From: Sycon ciliatum
Taxonomy: Eukaryota > Porifera > Calcarea > Leucosolenida > Sycettidae
Direction of reading: 5' to 3'
DNA length: 64,000 nt
NCBI RefSeq assembly: GCF_964019385.1
Contig: NC_088643.1
Coordinates: 14,237,300 to 14,301,299, forward strand
Below the pieces are notes generated by a model. The model made no database searches. It was given only the letters and a program-made list of their open reading frames with translations, and was not told where the DNA came from. Position numbers and translations under genes: made by a program. How positions within the stretch are numbered: the first letter of the stretch is position 1; each line of letters starts with the position of its first letter. Shown in pieces: positions 22,606 through 35,768 of the stretch.

Positions 22606-24545
22606 AAGGTGTGTTGATTAGCAATGGGTGTTGGTGTTGACGGTAGAGGTGGGAAAACTGGCAAGATGTGCACGATATGGTAAGGGTTGACAGGTTTGAT
22701 GGCAACAGTCAGATGTCTGACTGCAAGCGTTGCAATCAGGCATGCCTGGTGCTTTAATCCCTGCCCTGAGCCTCTCCAAATGTCACTGTCATAATCGGGG
22801 AGAGGGCCAGTCATGCTCTCAGGCTTTCCATTTTCCAATCCCAATATTCTCAGTTCCAGGAAATATAACAGGACTCCAGTCATCCATTCCGCACCCTTAC
22901 CATACAATACGACACAACTTTAATTCAGACCCAAGTTACGAGCACAAGCAACAGGAATAGCAATTCAGAAATCAATGCTGAACAGCGAGCTATAAACCAG
23001 ATCGCGTGGAAAGAAGTTTTAGCCCTTTGAGGCCCATAGTAAGCGAGCAGCCAGCACTGAGCTTGAGTGGTAAAGGCACAATAAAGCTATTCATAACCTA
23101 GACGCTTTATCGCCACAGCCAACACCTGATTGGGGCAGAAATACACACAAGTACTCCAGCAATACACGGACATGACGTCACCAATACAAATGCAGTAGTC
23201 TCTTTATAATCCAGCACAATTTCTTCTGCGGAGATTCTCATGAATTAGCGAGGGATCTGGATTAGCAAATCTGATACTGCTGTAATGTGCATGATGAAGA
23301 CAATTTGGTTAGTGAAAGTTGTGCTTGTTCAAAACATTAAGGGGTGGTGAAGGGGCGATTGGAACTTGAATGAAGAAATACTGATGTGTTGATGTGATGA
23401 GGGTGTGAAACACATGGCAGCACTCCCTACATCCAGCTTTTAACAGGGAACTTCACTTGGTGTTTAAACGCATCAAACAAACACTCCCACATGGAACACT
23501 CGGAAAACTACAAACTGAGACATCTACAATACAATGAACATTTCAGCTACGTCTACATGTTTAGGCAGTGATGATCTCCTAATATGTAATGGCTACTGAC
23601 TAATGTGTCGAGGAATACATCCATTGAATTTGTCACCTACACTGGATATGATCAGAAGTACGCGTTCACTTTTTCAACAATAATAATTTTAGGAACGAGG
23701 TCTGTGTGTAGTCGAACGTGTTCTGCGTTATCTGCGCGTACATCAGAGTACAATCAGTCATTGTATATGTACGTGTATACATGTACGTTCACTTTACACC
23801 AGGGTTCGGAATGTAACTGTTAGTGGCACTGGACATCCTGGCGTGGTCGCCAGAAAGGACACAGTAACCAGTACGTCGTGTATAGTATTCTGATAAGCGT
23901 TGAAGGTCATCACGTGCCATGGTAGTTTTGGTAGTGAATACTAAAGAGTAATGTGAAGATAAAGTGTCCATTTCTCAGCAGAAATCGTACCTATCCCTTT
24001 GCCAAAAACAACTAGCAAAATCTAGCCTATTTAGATGAAAAGTGTGCTCCGGAGATTACGGGGGAAACAGATGGGCTGCAAAAACGACATGTTTGCAATA
24101 CGTTAATGTCGGTTTCAGTGCTGTAAGCTTATAAGGCAAAGGTTTTTTTAATCCCTGCTGGTTTCCGCACCACCCAGAGCAACAGGTGCTGGTGGAATGC
24201 CCTAGCATACAGGTGTGTGGTTTGAGGGACTGTTTTCTCTTGACTGTAAAATGCCGTGGTGTATGTTTATGGCACAACCAAGCTGCAAGATGATATCCTT
24301 CGAAATACACAATACTAAAGCTTTCCAGGGCAAACTCTCAGACAGGAAGATGGTTTGGCATGCACTAGTATTGGTATGTGTTGAGTGTGCGACTCTATGA
24401 CTGCATCCATACTATGATGATGTACATGTATATACATGACTGTACATGTACATGATTGACGTGACACTTCTGTAATGGGACTTGGTAGTCAGCAATGGCA
24501 GAGGTTGTGAATGCAGATATAGGCCTGTGTGTACAATATAGGTAT

Positions 24546-25062
24546 TTATCACTCTCTTATTATTGACCCCCACAGAAACTTGTGATCTCTAAGCGGTCAA
24601 ATATCAGCATATATTGACCGCTTATATTGACCACTTATTATTGACCACTTAGCCTGAGGACTTGGAACTTTTTCCTCTATTTAGAAAAAAATCAGAACTG
24701 AAAGAAGAAAAATCTGAAGCCAAATGCTGGGATTTGAACCCAAACTGTCAGATTCTCAGTCAATGAACTTGGGGAACATACTACAAGAGACAACTGAAAA
24801 CTTCGGTTTACACAGAAGTAATGTCCAATGTAAACGGCATAATGTACATACTATTATACTATTACAATAGTATTCCTTTCTTCCTATAGCAAAGCAAAAA
24901 CAGTTTTAGGTATGCTATGTCGTGATAAATCTATTATTGCCCTCCTAATCGGTCAATATATGAAATATAGACCTCGTAAAAGACCTCGGGGGACCTCGGT
25001 CTTTTACTCGTTCTATATTTCATATATAGACCTCTTTAATCGTGCAATAATAGATACATATT
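24546..25062. mobile_element. Non-autonomous insertion with tRNA-like block and terminal hairpin
   Basis: About 515 bases are present here and absent from unit 7 at the same site (TATAGGTATATATTAAGG near 37987). On the minus strand it has GGGTTCAAATCCCAGC (24728-24743), a tRNA T-arm/B-box-like block, preceded by an anticodon-arm-like segment. The right 125 bases (about 24931-25055) fold on themselves: ATCTATTATTGC pairs with GCAATAATAGAT, and TATATGAAATATAGA pairs with its inverted copy across a GACCTCGG centre. The left part repeats ATTGACC/TATTGACCACTT. No coding capacity. I cannot assign a superfamily. Confidence 0.6.
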
Positions 25063-25867
25063 AAGGTTAGTGGCAGGTGGGTAGATACGTAGATAGATAG
25101 TAGATCGGTGTAGGTAGGACTATCAGAGAGGCCGGTTTCCATTTAGTATTTATTTAACGTGTACTCCCAGAAATTGGTGACGGTGACCGTGCTTTACGTC
25201 ATGTATTTGAGGTGATCCACTGGAATAAAAACTAACATAATGGCAGCCATTTCGAGTCCCAGCAATGCACAATAGTGATCATGCAATGCATGTTACTTTT
25301 GTGTCCTGGAGAGTATACATCTGCTCGCGGGATGAAGATGAACATACACTCGAATGGGCGGTATAAATTGGAACTCAATTTGCCCACAGCCTCCACCCTG
25401 TTTGACGATCTGGCCCCCAAAGAGTGGAAACATGGCATCTTGCTAAGTGAATGGTGGGTGGTCTGATCGACGCGTAGTGTCCTATCGAATCACCCAGTAG
25501 TATGGATGGGCAAGGCAGGTCACGGGTTCTCATGTGACGGAATATCTGTGCGGTGTGCGGCTCCAGCATCCCCTCTTTTGAAATACTTGCATCTGCTTGA
25601 TTTGAGTCGCATGCTAGCCACAAACGTCACCAAGTATAGCTACTTATAGCTAATAGCTACTTTACAAACCTACCCTCTTCAAAAGTTGGCGAGCGACAAC
25701 TTCTTGATTGTTTCCAGCACCACGTTGATTGTAACAGGCACAATCGAAAATTAGAAATCCCCTTTTCTTAGAACAGTTAACGTGTATTTGTCCAATGCCC
25801 AAATACACCTTTTCCCACGTACTCATCCACGCCGGATTCTTGCTGCTTACAGCTGGACATCATGGCC

Positions 25868-25875
25868 TATATAAA
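25868..25875 (+). promoter_or_regulatory. TATA box of copy 5
   Basis: TATATAAA, 185 bases before the ATG at 26053. A Met-Leu-stop upstream ORF (ATGTTGTAG) lies at about 25971. Confidence 0.55.
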
Positions 25876-26052
25876 GTCAATGTTCTCGAGGAAACCATCA
25901 AGTTCATCGTCTCCCAAAGTTCACTTTCGACTAATCGCCCGAAACAAAGAAATATCTTCAAGCGAGTTGAATGTTGTAGCTGCTTGTCCTGTGAATAAGC
26001 AACGCTCTGTGTCGGGAACACCAACTCTTCAGCTCTCACCGAAAGCAGAAAC

Positions 26053-27051
26053 ATGGTAAGAAGATCCGCTGTTTTGACGGCTCGTATAGTTCTCATTGTA
26101 AATATATACATGTAGTTAGAAATTTGAGTAGAATCCTTAAAATTGGAAGGTTCAAACAATCTGTGGACCTGATAATATCGACCTGCTCTGAAGGCTGGAA
26201 CACTCCATTTGGGAGCATGGGGCCTTTAAGTTTTATCGGTGTTCTGAATATCACCCAAGCTGTGACAGTAGTACATGTACCTGACTGGAAGTCGCTAACA
26301 GACCCAGGACACCTAGGAGAATACCCGCAAGGCTTTTAATTTTACTTTTTGAGCATACCCGGCGCTGGTATTGGTATTGGTCAATTTGCTTCAACATCAT
26401 CACTCTAGCTGCAGTTTGTGTACTGCAGTGCATGCATGTAATATCATTTGCAAATTGATTCTTTATCTCAGCAGACAAATTGTGTTGTGCTATCTTCCAC
26501 GCAAATGTGTCTTATAGGAGGAGTGCAGTCATCGTGTCGTTATTGTCGTTATGGCTATGCTGAGTCCATTCTGGGCCAATCTTCTAGAGACCGCCCAAGC
26601 AATGCCAGCAGCAAAGGCCAACTCGTCATGCGTTCAATCTACTGCTGCACCAGAAACTGAATACAACGGCCCTGATGGAAGAACACTACCGCTTGTACGT
26701 ACTCTCCATGAGCTGGAATTCGATTATTACTGCAACGACCAAAACCATCCCTTTGCGCCCAAGCAACCGGATGTCCCTCACCAGGATAAATGTGTGAATC
26801 ATTGGGCGTGCAAACGGCTTAGCACAACGCATGAAACCATTCCCACGCACATGTTCAGTTATGTGCACCGTATTGACACGGAAGTGGACGCCGCCGACAT
26901 TTGCGGCTGTACCGCCAGCATATACCACCCGCTGCATCTGAGACGTGCGAACAGCACGGAAGACTGGAAGCTCGAGGCAGCGAGCGATTCGTTTATCATC
27001 ACTGGATATTCTTGCAGCCACAAGAAGGAGTGTCGAAAGTTTAATTGCTAA
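26053..27051 (+). CDS. Secreted cysteine-rich protein, copy 5 (two exons)
   Basis: ATG at 26053-26055, donor GTAAGAAG, intron 26056-26517 (462 bases, class B, unlike the 273-288-base class A introns of copies 1-4 and 6), exon 2 26518-27051. The protein keeps the whole framework. It has SPFW and LLETAQA in the leader and DSFIITGYSC near the C terminus. The exon is nearly identical to the other copies while the intron is largely different, so exon and intron have separate histories. Confidence 0.72.
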
Positions 27052-28014
27052 GCATATACATGTACAAGTGTCAACAGATCGAACTGTCTTTCGTCTGCAA
27101 TCTGTCCATGGTGATTGGCATGTAATACATTCTCTCTTTATCCTCTGTATTCCCAAAAGTATTGAAATCTCTAAATTGTACAATTATTATCTAATTCGGC
27201 AGTGGCCTATATCATGATGAGAATAATTCCGAATGCTACACCTTCGAGACAATTACATGCACATGTACTTCAAGTACATTATTGTCAATTACTTTACGTT
27301 TGGGCTTGGTTTAAATCTGGCTTTGGAAAATTATATTTTGCAATTTCTCTCAGGTTCAGCCTCATTTCCTCTGTGCTGCGCTGATGAGTAAAGAAAGAAT
27401 GGAACAGCTCTGTTCTCTGAGTACTGTCAATTACATGTACATACTGGCATATCTGCAAAAATCGTAGCTGACTTTTTGACACCAGCGACTAGTTTGATGA
27501 ATATATGTATGGATGGCACAACACTTTCAGCTCGTGCTTAACTTGGTTGCGCTCACCTTCCCCTCCTTATATTTTTTCTATAATTTACAACCATCCACGT
27601 TGGAAGGCTATTGGAGTGAGCATCCGATATGTACTAGGGATGATTGCCAGTTAGGTGTAGAACGTCAGTACCGCTGGTCAGTGTCGTGCAATGTTATCGC
27701 ATGAGCTGATTCTCAAGTACTAAGTAGCTGGTGGTGTTAGCGGACAATATAGTGTAACTTGTAGCTCTTTGGTCCTCTTTTCGTCTTATGAATTAATTCT
27801 TTACCCTCCACCCGAGTCTAACCTAAATATATAATAGATAAAATTAAAACAAGTGTAAAAGACTGGCTTTCCCAAATCCCGTAACATGGCAGCCCCTGTT
27901 TCGGCCGAGCCGCCCCTCCACAGCCAAGGGCCTGTGCACAATTGGTCAAGTCAAAAGGTTAGTTGCGAATTACGAGTCGTACAAATCAATAGTACATCAG
28001 AAGGGGAGCAGCAT

Positions 28015-28133
28015 ACACGCAGGCGAGAGATAGCCAGACAGAGAGAGACAGAGACAGAGAGAGATAGAGACAGGCGGAGAGGGAGAGTGAGAGAGATAGA
28101 GACAGATACACTGATAGAGAGAGAGAAAGACAG

Positions 28134-28178
<45 letters not shown>

Positions 28179-28690
28179 TAAGGAGAGATAGACAGGCAGA
28201 GAGAGAGAGTAAGAGACAGGAAGAGAGAGAGAGAGAGGCGAAGAGAGAGATAGATGGATAGATAGATAGATAGATAGATAGCTCTTTCGAGGACCACACC
28301 GTCACCCAACTTTCCGTGTGTAGATAGATCGATTGATAGATAGATAGAGAGAGGGAGAAAGCGAGAGAGAAAGAGCCAGGCCGAGAAAGATGGACAGGCA
28401 GAGAGAGATAGACAGGCAAGTAGAGAGAGAGAGAGAGAGGCGGGGAAAGAGAGACAGCGAGAGAGGTAGATAGATAGATAGATAGAGAGAGAGAAAGAGA
28501 GAGAGAGGGAGAGAGAGAGAGGGAGAGAGAGAGAGAGAGAGAGAAAGAAGGAGAGAGAGATAATAGAGATTAGAGATAGATAGATACACATAGAGAGAAA
28601 GATGGAGAAAAAGAGAGAGAGATAGGGAGAGAGAGAGAGATGGAGAGAGAGAGATATGGAAGAGAGAGAAGGAGAGAAAGAGTCTAGGAA
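28015..28690 (+). repeat. GA/GATA/GACA microsatellite of unit 5 with internal segment
   Basis: A long composite tract interrupted at about 28280-28325 by GCTCTTTCGAGGACCACACC and following sequence, which also occurs inside the unit 6 tract (about 35500-35540). Confidence 0.9.
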
Positions 28691-29870
28691 GGTGTGTTGA
28701 TTAGCAATAGGTGTTGGAGTTGATGGTAGAAATGGGAAAACTGGCTAGATGTGCACGATACGGTAAGGATTGTCAGGTTTGATGGCAACAGTAAGATGTC
28801 TCACTGCTAGCGTTGCAATCAGGCATGCCTGGTGCTTTAATCCCTTTCCTGAGCCTCTCCAAATGTCACAGTCATAATCAGGGAGGGGACCAGCCATGGT
28901 CTCAGGATTTCCAATCTCCAATCCCAATATCCTCAGTTCCCGGAAATATAACAGGCGTTCAGTCACCCATTTCGCACCCTCACCACACAATACGACACAG
29001 CTTTACTTCATACTCAAGTTACGAGCACAAGCAACAGGAATAGCAATTCAGAAATCAATGCTGAACAGCGAGCTATAAACCAGATCGCGTGGAAAGAAGT
29101 GTTAGCCCTTTGAGGCCCATAGTAAGCGAGCAGCCAGCACTGAGCTTGAGTGGTAAAGGCACAATAAAGCTATTCATAACCTAGACGCTTTAACGCCACA
29201 GCCAACACCTGATTGGGGCAGAAATACACACAAGTACTCCAGCAATACACGGATATGACGTCACCACTACAAATGCAGTAGTCTCTTTTTAATCCAGCAC
29301 AATTTCTTCTGCGGAGATTCTCATGAATTAGCGAGGGATCTGGATTAGCAAATCTGATACTGCTGCAATGTGCATGAAGAAGACAATTTGGTTAGTGAAA
29401 GTTGTGCTTGTTCAAAACATTAACGGGTGGTGAAGGTGCGATTGGAACTTGAATGAAGAAATATTGATGTATTGGTGTGATGAGGGTGTGAAACGCATGG
29501 CAGCACTCCCTACATCCAGCTTTTAACAGGGAACTATACTCGGTGTTTAAACGCATCAAACAAACACTCCCACATGGAACACTCGGAAAACTACAAACTG
29601 AGCCATCTACAATACAGTGTACATTTCAGCTTCGTCTACATTTTTAGGCAGTGATGATCTCCTAATATGTAATGGCTACTGACTAATGTGTCGAGGCATA
29701 CATCCATTACATTTGTCACCTACACTGGATATGATCAGAAGTACGCGTTCACTTCTTCAACAATAATAATTTTAGGAACGAGATCTGTGTGTAGTCGAAC
29801 GTGCTCTGCGTTATCTGCGCGTACATCAGAGTACAATTAGTCATTGTATATGTACGTGTATACATGTAAG

Positions 29871-30199
29871 GAAATTAGAGGCCACATGCCACGTACTGCT
29901 CTTTTCTCTCCGAAACTCAACACTTGCAAGCCAGATATGAAAGAAAGAAAAAATCATCAGTCACACCACCGGGACTCGAACCAGGGACCTTGCTATTCGC
30001 CAGCAATGCTCTAACCAACTGAGCTACAGTATGACTCTTATCCACAGTGATGGTAAATCTATCCTTCTTCGATCAATCCATGTCTGCCTTGCATCATACT
30101 GGCAACTCACAGTAAGAGCAGTACGTGGCATGTGGCCTCTAATTTCCTAACACTTTGTGAAATTCTCCGTGAAGTCCAAATTTGAAATAGCATTGTATG
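29871..30199. mobile_element. Foldback insertion with tRNA-like core
   Basis: Perfect 34-bp inverted repeats lie at 29870-29903 and 30114-30147 (left arm begins GGAAATTAGAGGCCACATGC). They enclose a complete tRNA-like sequence. A further 52 bases follow the right arm. CATGTAAG flanks the whole insertion at 29863-29870 and 30200-30207, an 8-bp candidate target duplication; other units have it once. The arms' perfection suggests a recent insertion. The 52-base right extension is unexplained by a simple MITE model. Confidence 0.7.
29962..30033 (-). other. tRNA-like sequence (probably not a functional tRNA)
   Basis: On the minus strand: acceptor CATACTG/TGGTGTG, D arm GCTC-AGTTGGTTA-GAGC, anticodon arm TTGCT-GGCGAAT-AGCAA, short variable region, T arm CCTGG-TTCGAGT-CCCGG. 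A box (TAGCTCAGTTGG) and B box (GGTTCGAGTCC) are excellent. Position 33 is G instead of the invariant U. The anticodon triplet CGA would mean serine, but the long serine variable arm is missing. I read it as a tRNA-derived mobile-element module. Confidence 0.7.
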
Positions 30200-32432
30200 C
30201 ATGTAAGTTCACTTTACATGAGGGTTCGGAATGTAACTATTTGTGGCACTGGACATCCTGGCGTGGTCGCCAGAAAGGACACAGTAACCAGTACGTCGTG
30301 TATAGTATTCTGATAAGCGTTGAAGGTCATCACGTGCCATGGTAGTTTTGGTAGTGAGTGGAAAAGAGTAATGTGAAGATAAAGTGCCGATTTCTCAGGC
30401 GAAATCTTATCTATCCCTTTGCAACTTACAACTAGCAAAATCTAGCGTATTTTAATAGATAAAAATTGTGCTCCGGAGATTAGGGGGAAAACAGATGGGC
30501 TGTATAAACGACGTGTTTGCAATACGTTAATGTCGGTTTCAGTGCTGTAAGCTTATAAGGCAAAGGTTTTTTTTAATCCCTGCTGGTTTCCGCACCACCC
30601 AGAGCAACAGGTGCTGGTGGAATGCCCTACCATACAGGTGGGTGGTTTGAGGTACGTATTTCTCTTGCCTGTAGAGTGGTGTATGTTTATGGCACAACCA
30701 AGCTGCAAGATGCTGTCCTTCGAAATACACATACATTACAATACTATAGCTTTCCGAGCAGACTTTCAGACACGAAGATTGTTTGGCATGCACTAGTATT
30801 GGTATGTGTTGTGTGTGCGACTCTATGACTGCATCCATACTATGATGATGTACATGTATATACATGACTGTACATGTACATGATTGACGTGACACTTCTG
30901 TAATGCGACTTGGTAGTCAGCAATGCCAGAGGTTGTGAATGCAGATATAGGCCTGTGTGTACAATGTACGTATATATTAAGGTTAGTGGTAGGTGGGCAG
31001 ATACGTAGATAGATAGTAGATTGGTGTAGGTAGGACTATCAGAGAGGCCGGTTTCCATTTAGTATCAATTTAACGTGTACTCGCAGAAATTAGTGACGGT
31101 GACCGTGCTTTACGTCATTGTATTTGAGGTGATCCACTGGAATACAAACTAACATAATGGCAGTCATTTCGAGTCCTAGCAATGCACAATAGTGATCATG
31201 CAATGCATGTTACTTTTGTGTCCTGGAGAGTATACATCTGCTCGCGGGATGAAGATGAACATACACTCGAATGGGCGCTATAAATTGGAACTCAATTTGC
31301 CCACAGCCTCCACCCTGTTTGACGATCTGGCCCCCAAAGAGTGGAAACATGGCATCTTGCTAAGTGAATGGTGGGTGGTCTGATCTACGTGTAGTGTGCT
31401 ATCTAATCACCCAGTAGTATGGATGTGCAAGGCAGGTCACGGGTTCTCATGTGACGGAATATCTGTGCGGTGTGTAGCTCCAGCATTCCCTCTTTTGAAA
31501 CACTTGCATCTGCTTGATTTGAGTCGCATGCTAGCCACAAACGTCACCAAGAATAGCTACTCATAGCTAATAGCTACTTTACAAACATACCCTCTTCAAA
31601 AGTTGGCGAGCGACAACTTCTTGATTGTTTCCAGCAACACGTTGCTTTTAACAGGCGCAATCGAAATTTAGAAATCCCTTTTCTTAGAACAGTTAACGTG
31701 CATTTGTCCAATGCCCCAATACACCTTTTCCAACGAGCTGATTGTTTTTTTTTTTTTTGATGATCCAATGGAATACTAACACATGGCCGTAATTCGTGTC
31801 CCCGTATTGCACAGCAATGACCACTGAAATGCATGTCGCATTTGTGTCTTGAGGCGTACATGTATGCTTCTTTTGATGCAATGATGGGCTGAAGAGGAAC
31901 ACACACTGGCATGGGCACGTCGAACACAATCCACGTTAGTTTTGCCCACAAACCCCAACTTGTTTGACGATCTGGCCAATTGCTTTATGCAACCAGCCCC
32001 ACAAAAAGTGGAAACATGGCATCTTGCTAAGTGAATGGTGGGTGGTCTTATCGAAGCGTAGTGTCCTATCGAATCACCCGGTAATATCGATGGGCAAAGC
32101 ACGTCAGGGGTTATCATGTGACGGAATATCTGTGTGGTGAGCAACTCCAGCATCCCCCTTTTGAGGAACTTACATCTGCTTGATTTAAGTCGCATGCCAG
32201 CCGCAAACTCCACCAGGCAAGCTACTTTACAAACCTACCCTCTTCAAAAGTTGGAGAGCGACAACGTTTTGATTGTTACCAGCACCAAGTTGCTTGGAAC
32301 AGGCACAATCGAAAATTAGAAATCCCCTTTTCTTAGAACAGTTAACGTGCATTTGTCCAATGCCCCAATACACCATTTCCGACGTACTCATCCACGCCGG
32401 ATTCTTGCTGCTTACAGCTGGACATCATGGCC

Positions 32433-32440
32433 TATATAAA
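32433..32440 (+). promoter_or_regulatory. TATA box of copy 6
   Basis: TATATAAA, 187 bases before the ATG at 32620. Confidence 0.55.
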
Positions 32441-32619
32441 GTCAATGTTCTCGACGAAACCATCAAGTTCATCTTCTCCATAAGTTCACTTTCGACGGAC
32501 CAGTCGCCCGAAGCAAAGAGAATATCAGGCGAGTTGAAAGTTGTAGCTGCTTGTCCTGTGAATAAGCAACGCCCTGTGTCGGGAACACCAACCATTCAGC
32601 TCTCACCGAAAGCAGAAAC

Positions 32620-33436
32620 ATGGTAAGAGGATCTTCTGTTTTACGGCTCGTATTGTGAGAAATTTGAATAAAATCTTTAAAATTTAAAGGCTTAAACAAT
32701 CTGTGGACCTGATTATATCAACCTGCCTTGAAGGCTGAAACATTCAGGTGGGGAGTATGGGGCCTTTTAGTGCTGTTCAACATCATCACTCTAGCTACAG
32801 TTTGTGTACTACAATGTACACATGTAATATCATTACAAATTGATTTTTTATCTCAGCAGACAAATTGTGTTGTGCTATCTTCCACGCAAATGTGTCTTAT
32901 AGGAGGAGTGCAGTCATCGTGTCGTCATTGTCATTATGGCTATGCTGTGTCCATTCTGGGCCAATCGTCTAGAGAGCGCCCAAGCAATGCCAGCAGCAAA
33001 GGCCAACTCGTCATGCGTTCAATCTACTGCTGCACCAGAAACTGAATACAACGGCCCTGATGGAAGAACACTACCGCTTGTACGTACTCTCCATGAGCTG
33101 GAATTCGATTATTACTGCAACGACCAAAACCATCCCTTTGCGCCCAAGCAACCGGATGTCCCTCACCAGGATAAATGTGTGAATCATTGGGCGTGCAAAC
33201 GGCTTACCACAACGCATGAAACCATTCCCACGCACATGTTCAGTTATGTGCACCGTATTGACACGGAAGTGGACGCCGCCGACATTTGCGGCTGTACCGC
33301 CAGCATATACCACCCGCTGCATCTGAGACGTGCGAACAGCACGGAACACTGGAAGCTCCAGGCAGCCAGTGATTCGTTTATCATCACTGGATATTCTTGC
33401 AGCCACAAGAAGGAGTGTCGAAAGTTTAATTGCTAA
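32620..33436 (+). CDS. Secreted cysteine-rich protein, copy 6 (two exons)
   Basis: ATG at 32620-32622, donor GTAAGAGG, intron 32623-32902 (class A), exon 2 32903-33436. Substitutions specific to this copy are MAMLCPFWANRL in the leader (an extra Cys and an Arg within the hydrophobic core), KRLTTTHE, and STEHWKLQAAS after the second sequon. The nine mature cysteines and both sequons remain. The leader changes might weaken secretion, which makes this copy the most likely to be decaying; that is an inference. Confidence 0.7.
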
Positions 33437-33596
33437 GCATATACATGTACAAGTGTCAACAGATCGAACTGTCTTTCGTCTGCAATCTGTCCATGGTGAT
33501 TGGCATGTAATACATTCTCTCTTTATCCTCTGTATTCCCAAAAGTATTGAAATCTCTAAATTGTACAATTATTATTAATATTGGCAGTGGCCTATA

Positions 33597-34492
33597 AAGG
33601 GCCACAACCAGCTAAAACATGTCTTAGGGTGAAAATTTTCAAATTTTGTTTTCCTCCAGAAAACAGTTCTTGGAACCTTACTTGACCTCTTGAAGGTGAT
33701 ACAGGGCAGAAAAGTACAAGTGCCCCAAACACCGCTTTCAAAATATGTACTTTGAAATAGAAAATGACAGTTTTCGCACAGTCTGACACAAAGAGACAAA
33801 CTATTACTTAGTGGCTTTTGTGGCGGAGCACAATACAACGGAACCAAAGATGTTGACACCGACTTGAGCATGTCAACGACATCAGTTCAAAGGCATTGCC
33901 CAAGTTCTTCCTGGAAAGCAACACGATGCGCTGGGCGGCGTTGCACTTGCATACTCTTTCGATTCTGGCAGTGACACTTTCGATCGTCGCCTGCGTTTCC
34001 GAGACTGCGTCAGACGCCTCATGAGAGCTGAACGCAAGTAACGTCGTAAGGCAGCCGGTTCGCCGCCTAAATGATTATGTACTAGCCCACAACTTGTGCC
34101 TCTTCGCTACTGGAGACGACGGGGACGATTCAGCTTCGCTGTCGACATCAACATCAATGAGATCCCAACAAATTGTCAGCGTCGCTCTGCAGACCCGCCG
34201 CCACGGACTTGCAGACACCTGAACAAACCTGGGCCATGCACAGCGATCGTCTGTCCCTGCGAGCTGCTCTAGTATCACTAGATGCCGACATTGTCAGTCT
34301 TTGCTCACCAGCTACTTGAAGTAGAACGCCAAACAAGTGTTTGAACAAAATTTGAGAAGATGATCGCCACATCATGAATCATTTTGACTGAAGTGCAGAG
34401 TGAACGCGCTCCAAAAAAACATTTTTTTCATTTCGTCATTTCCCAACTTTTTTACGAAACCCCAAAGACATGTTTTAGCTGATCGCGGCCCA
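33597..34492. mobile_element. DNA transposon with ~30-bp terminal inverted repeats
   Basis: An 896-base insertion interrupting the GGCCTATATCATGATG sequence that is continuous in the other units. The left end reads AAGGGCCACAACCAGCTAAA then ACATGTCTTAGGG. The right end reverse complements to TGGGCCGCGATCAGCTAAAA then CATGTCTTTGGGG. The flanks allow a TA (or TATA) duplication. Interior frames (for example 33575-33871 minus) show no transposase motif, so the element is non-autonomous or degraded. Confidence 0.75.
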
Positions 34493-35307
34493 TATTATCA
34501 TGATGAGAATTATTCCCAATGCTACACCTTCGAGACAATTACATGCACATGTACTTCAAGTAAATTATTGTCAATTACTTTACGTTTGGGCTTGGTTTAA
34601 ATCTGGATTTGGAAAATTATATTTTGCAATTTCTATCAGATTCAGCCTCATTTCCTCTGTGCTTCGCTGATGAGTACAGAAAGAATGGAACAGCTCTGTT
34701 CTCTGAGTAGTGTCAATTACATGTACATACTGGCATGTCTGCAAAAATCGTAGCTTACTTTTTGACACCAGCGACAAGTTTGATAAATTTATATATGGAT
34801 TGCACAACACTTTCAGCTCGTGCTTAACTTGGTTGCGCTCCCCTTCCCCTCCTTATATTTTTTCTATAATTTACAACCTTCCACTTTGGAAGGCTATTGG
34901 AGTGAGCATCCGAGATGTACTAGAGCTGATTGCCAGTTACGTGTAGAACGTCAGTACCGTTGGTCAGTGTCGTGCACTGTTATCGCATGAGCTGATCGTA
35001 AAGCACTAAGTAGCTGGTGGTGCTAGTGGACATTATAGTGTAACTTGTAGCTCTTTGGTCCTCTTTTCGTCTTATAAATTAATTCTTTACCCTCCACCCG
35101 AGTCTAACCTAAATATTTAATATATAAAATTAAAACAAGTGTAAAAGACTGGCTTTCCCAAATCCCGTAACATGGCAGCCCCTGTTGCGGCCGAGCCGCC
35201 CCTCCATAGCCAAGGTCCTGTGCACAATTGGTCAAGTCAAAAGGTTAGTTGCAAATTACGAGTCGTACAAATCAATAATACAGCAGAAGAGGAGCAGCAT
35301 ACATGCA

Positions 35308-35634
35308 GGCGAGAGATAGACAGACAGAGAGAGACAGAGACAGAGAGAGATAGAGACAGGCGGAGAGGGAGAGGGAGACAGATAGAGAAAGATACACTGA
35401 TAGAAAGAGATAGACAGACAGAGAGAGAGAGACAGGCAAAGAGAGAAAGCCAGGCAGAGAGAGTAAGAGACTGACGGAGAGAGAGAGATAGATAGATAGA
35501 TAGCTCTTTCGAGGACCCCACCCAACTTTCCGTGTATAGATAGATAGATAGATTGGTAGATAGAGAGAGGGAGACAGCGAGAGAGAAAGAGCCAGGCAGA
35601 GAAAGATGGACAGGCAGAGAGAGATAGACAGGCA

Positions 35635-35712
<78 letters not shown>

Positions 35713-35736
35713 GAGAAAGAGAGACAGCGAGAGAGG

Positions 35737-35768
<32 letters not shown>

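Larger units (their letters stand above)
17302..23270 (+). repeat. Array unit 4
   Basis: About 6.0 kb including a 0.9-kb LINE insertion (20833-21744). Only the first version of the promoter-proximal segment is present, so the unit is otherwise the shortest. It contains gene copy 4. Confidence 0.85.
23271..29355 (+). repeat. Array unit 5
   Basis: About 6.1 kb. It carries the hairpin-ended insertion (about 24546-25062), a class B intron and gene copy 5. Its GA/GATA tract is longer and contains the segment GCTCTTTCGAGGACCACACC, shared only with unit 6. Confidence 0.85.

Noticed and set aside
29962..30033. Functional tRNA-Ser(CGA).
   Set aside because: It has the wrong base at position 33, lacks the long variable arm required for serine, and sits inside a foldback insertion.
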